A stretch of DNA of 5,779 nucleotides from the NCBI GenBank assembly GCA_016872225.1, contig VHAW01000104.1:1-5779 (forward strand). The letters run 5' to 3'. Positions 5,416 to 5,779 of this stretch are shown here, one piece after another. The notes beneath the pieces were generated by a model. That model was given only the letters and a program-made list of their open reading frames with translations. It ran no database searches and had not been told where the DNA came from. This DNA is from Sphingomonadales bacterium. Lineage in GTDB: Bacteria; Bacteroidota; Bacteroidia; UBA7662. A program made the position numbers and the translations under genes. Position 1 is the stretch's first letter. Each line of letters begins with the position of its first letter.

Positions 5416-5779
5416 ATGAAAAACCTCATTCAATCGCTTCTCCTATTAGGGTCTTTGGTGACCTTGTTGGCTTTGTCTTCTTGCAAAAAAGACGAGCCCA
5501 CTCCGATCAATGGATTAACCATTGGATCCCAGAAATATCCATTCAGCAAAGGATGGATGATTCCTATTGATACAGGCTATGTTTACGTAATTCTGGCGTC
5601 CAATACCGTTTCCGATAGTTTTACGGGCACAGGTAATTTGTTGTTTGGTAGTTTTGCTGTGGCGGCAAACTCTACAACCTTGAATACGGGAATTTATGCT
5701 CTCAATGACAACGGAGATCCGATGACCTGCGACGGTTTATCTTTTTGGTTGAATGCCGATGTCAACTACGCCGAACCTA
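5416..5779 (+). CDS. Lipoprotein of unknown function, N-terminal part
   Basis: The frame is open from the ATG at 5416 to the window edge, giving 121 residues without a stop; the rest is outside the window. Residues 1-23 are a lipoprotein signal peptide: MKNLIQ, a hydrophobic core LLLLGSLVTLLAL, and the lipobox LSSC with Cys23 as the acylated residue. The residues after it, KKDEP, are Lys- and acid-rich. They resemble the lipoprotein export signal that sends Bacteroidota lipoproteins to the outer face of the outer membrane, so surface exposure is plausible. The mature region (GLTIGSQKYPFSKG, then VYVILASN, then NLLFGSFAVAANSTTLNTGIYAL) looks beta-rich, with no catalytic motif I recognise. Cys105 is a second cysteine. 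The gene follows the 31-bp repeat promoter array, which probably controls it. The function is unknown. Confidence 0.88.
   Translation, partial: MKNLIQSLLLLGSLVTLLALSSCKKDEPTPINGLTIGSQKYPFSKGWMIPIDTGYVYVILASNTVSDSFTGTGNLLFGSFAVAANSTTLNTGIYALNDNGDPMTCDGLSFWLNADVNYAEP

Overview
The window looks like chromosomal DNA of a Bacteroidota bacterium, probably Flavobacteriia-like, although the rank below phylum is an inference. Three things point this way. The electron transfer flavoprotein pair carries the sequence variants typical of that phylum. Gene starts sit behind A/T-rich leaders rather than strong Shine-Dalgarno sequences. Near-consensus Bacteroidota promoter elements (TTTG, then TAnnTTTG) occur before the last gene. 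All supported genes lie on the + strand, and I see no RNA genes, insertion sequences or CRISPR array.

Layout from left to right: (1) positions 1-284 hold the 3' end of an outer-membrane beta-barrel gene that resembles the FadL/OmpP1 family. (2) A 133-bp gap with a weak terminator candidate and a weak promoter candidate leads into a compact four-gene run. This run is etfB, etfA, a bifunctional nuclease-domain protein with a C-terminal UVR motif, and a concentrative nucleoside transporter. The gaps are 24, 18 and 37 bp, so an operon is likely. (3) Next comes a stand-alone exported protein that resembles periplasmic solute-binding proteins, with no transporter beside it. (4) A 211-bp intergenic region contains nearly four copies of a perfect 31-bp tandem repeat. 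(5) The window ends inside a lipoprotein gene that starts 20 bp after the repeats.

EtfB and EtfA form the soluble FAD/AMP electron carrier that takes electrons from acyl-CoA and related dehydrogenases to the respiratory quinone pool. A FadL-like porin just upstream would fit fatty-acid or hydrophobic-substrate use, but that link is only suggestive. The nuclease-domain protein and the nucleoside transporter share a nucleic-acid/nucleoside theme, and from memory this gene order recurs in Bacteroidota.

The most interesting element is the repeat block at 5277-5396. Each unit carries an exact TAAATTTG (-7 type) element, and the TTTG of one unit lies 23 bp before the TAAATTTG of the next. The block therefore reads as an array of three overlapping promoters for the downstream lipoprotein. 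Each promoter spacer holds a run of nine A residues. Changes in copy number or A-run length could tune or switch expression; this is a hypothesis, not something the sequence proves.
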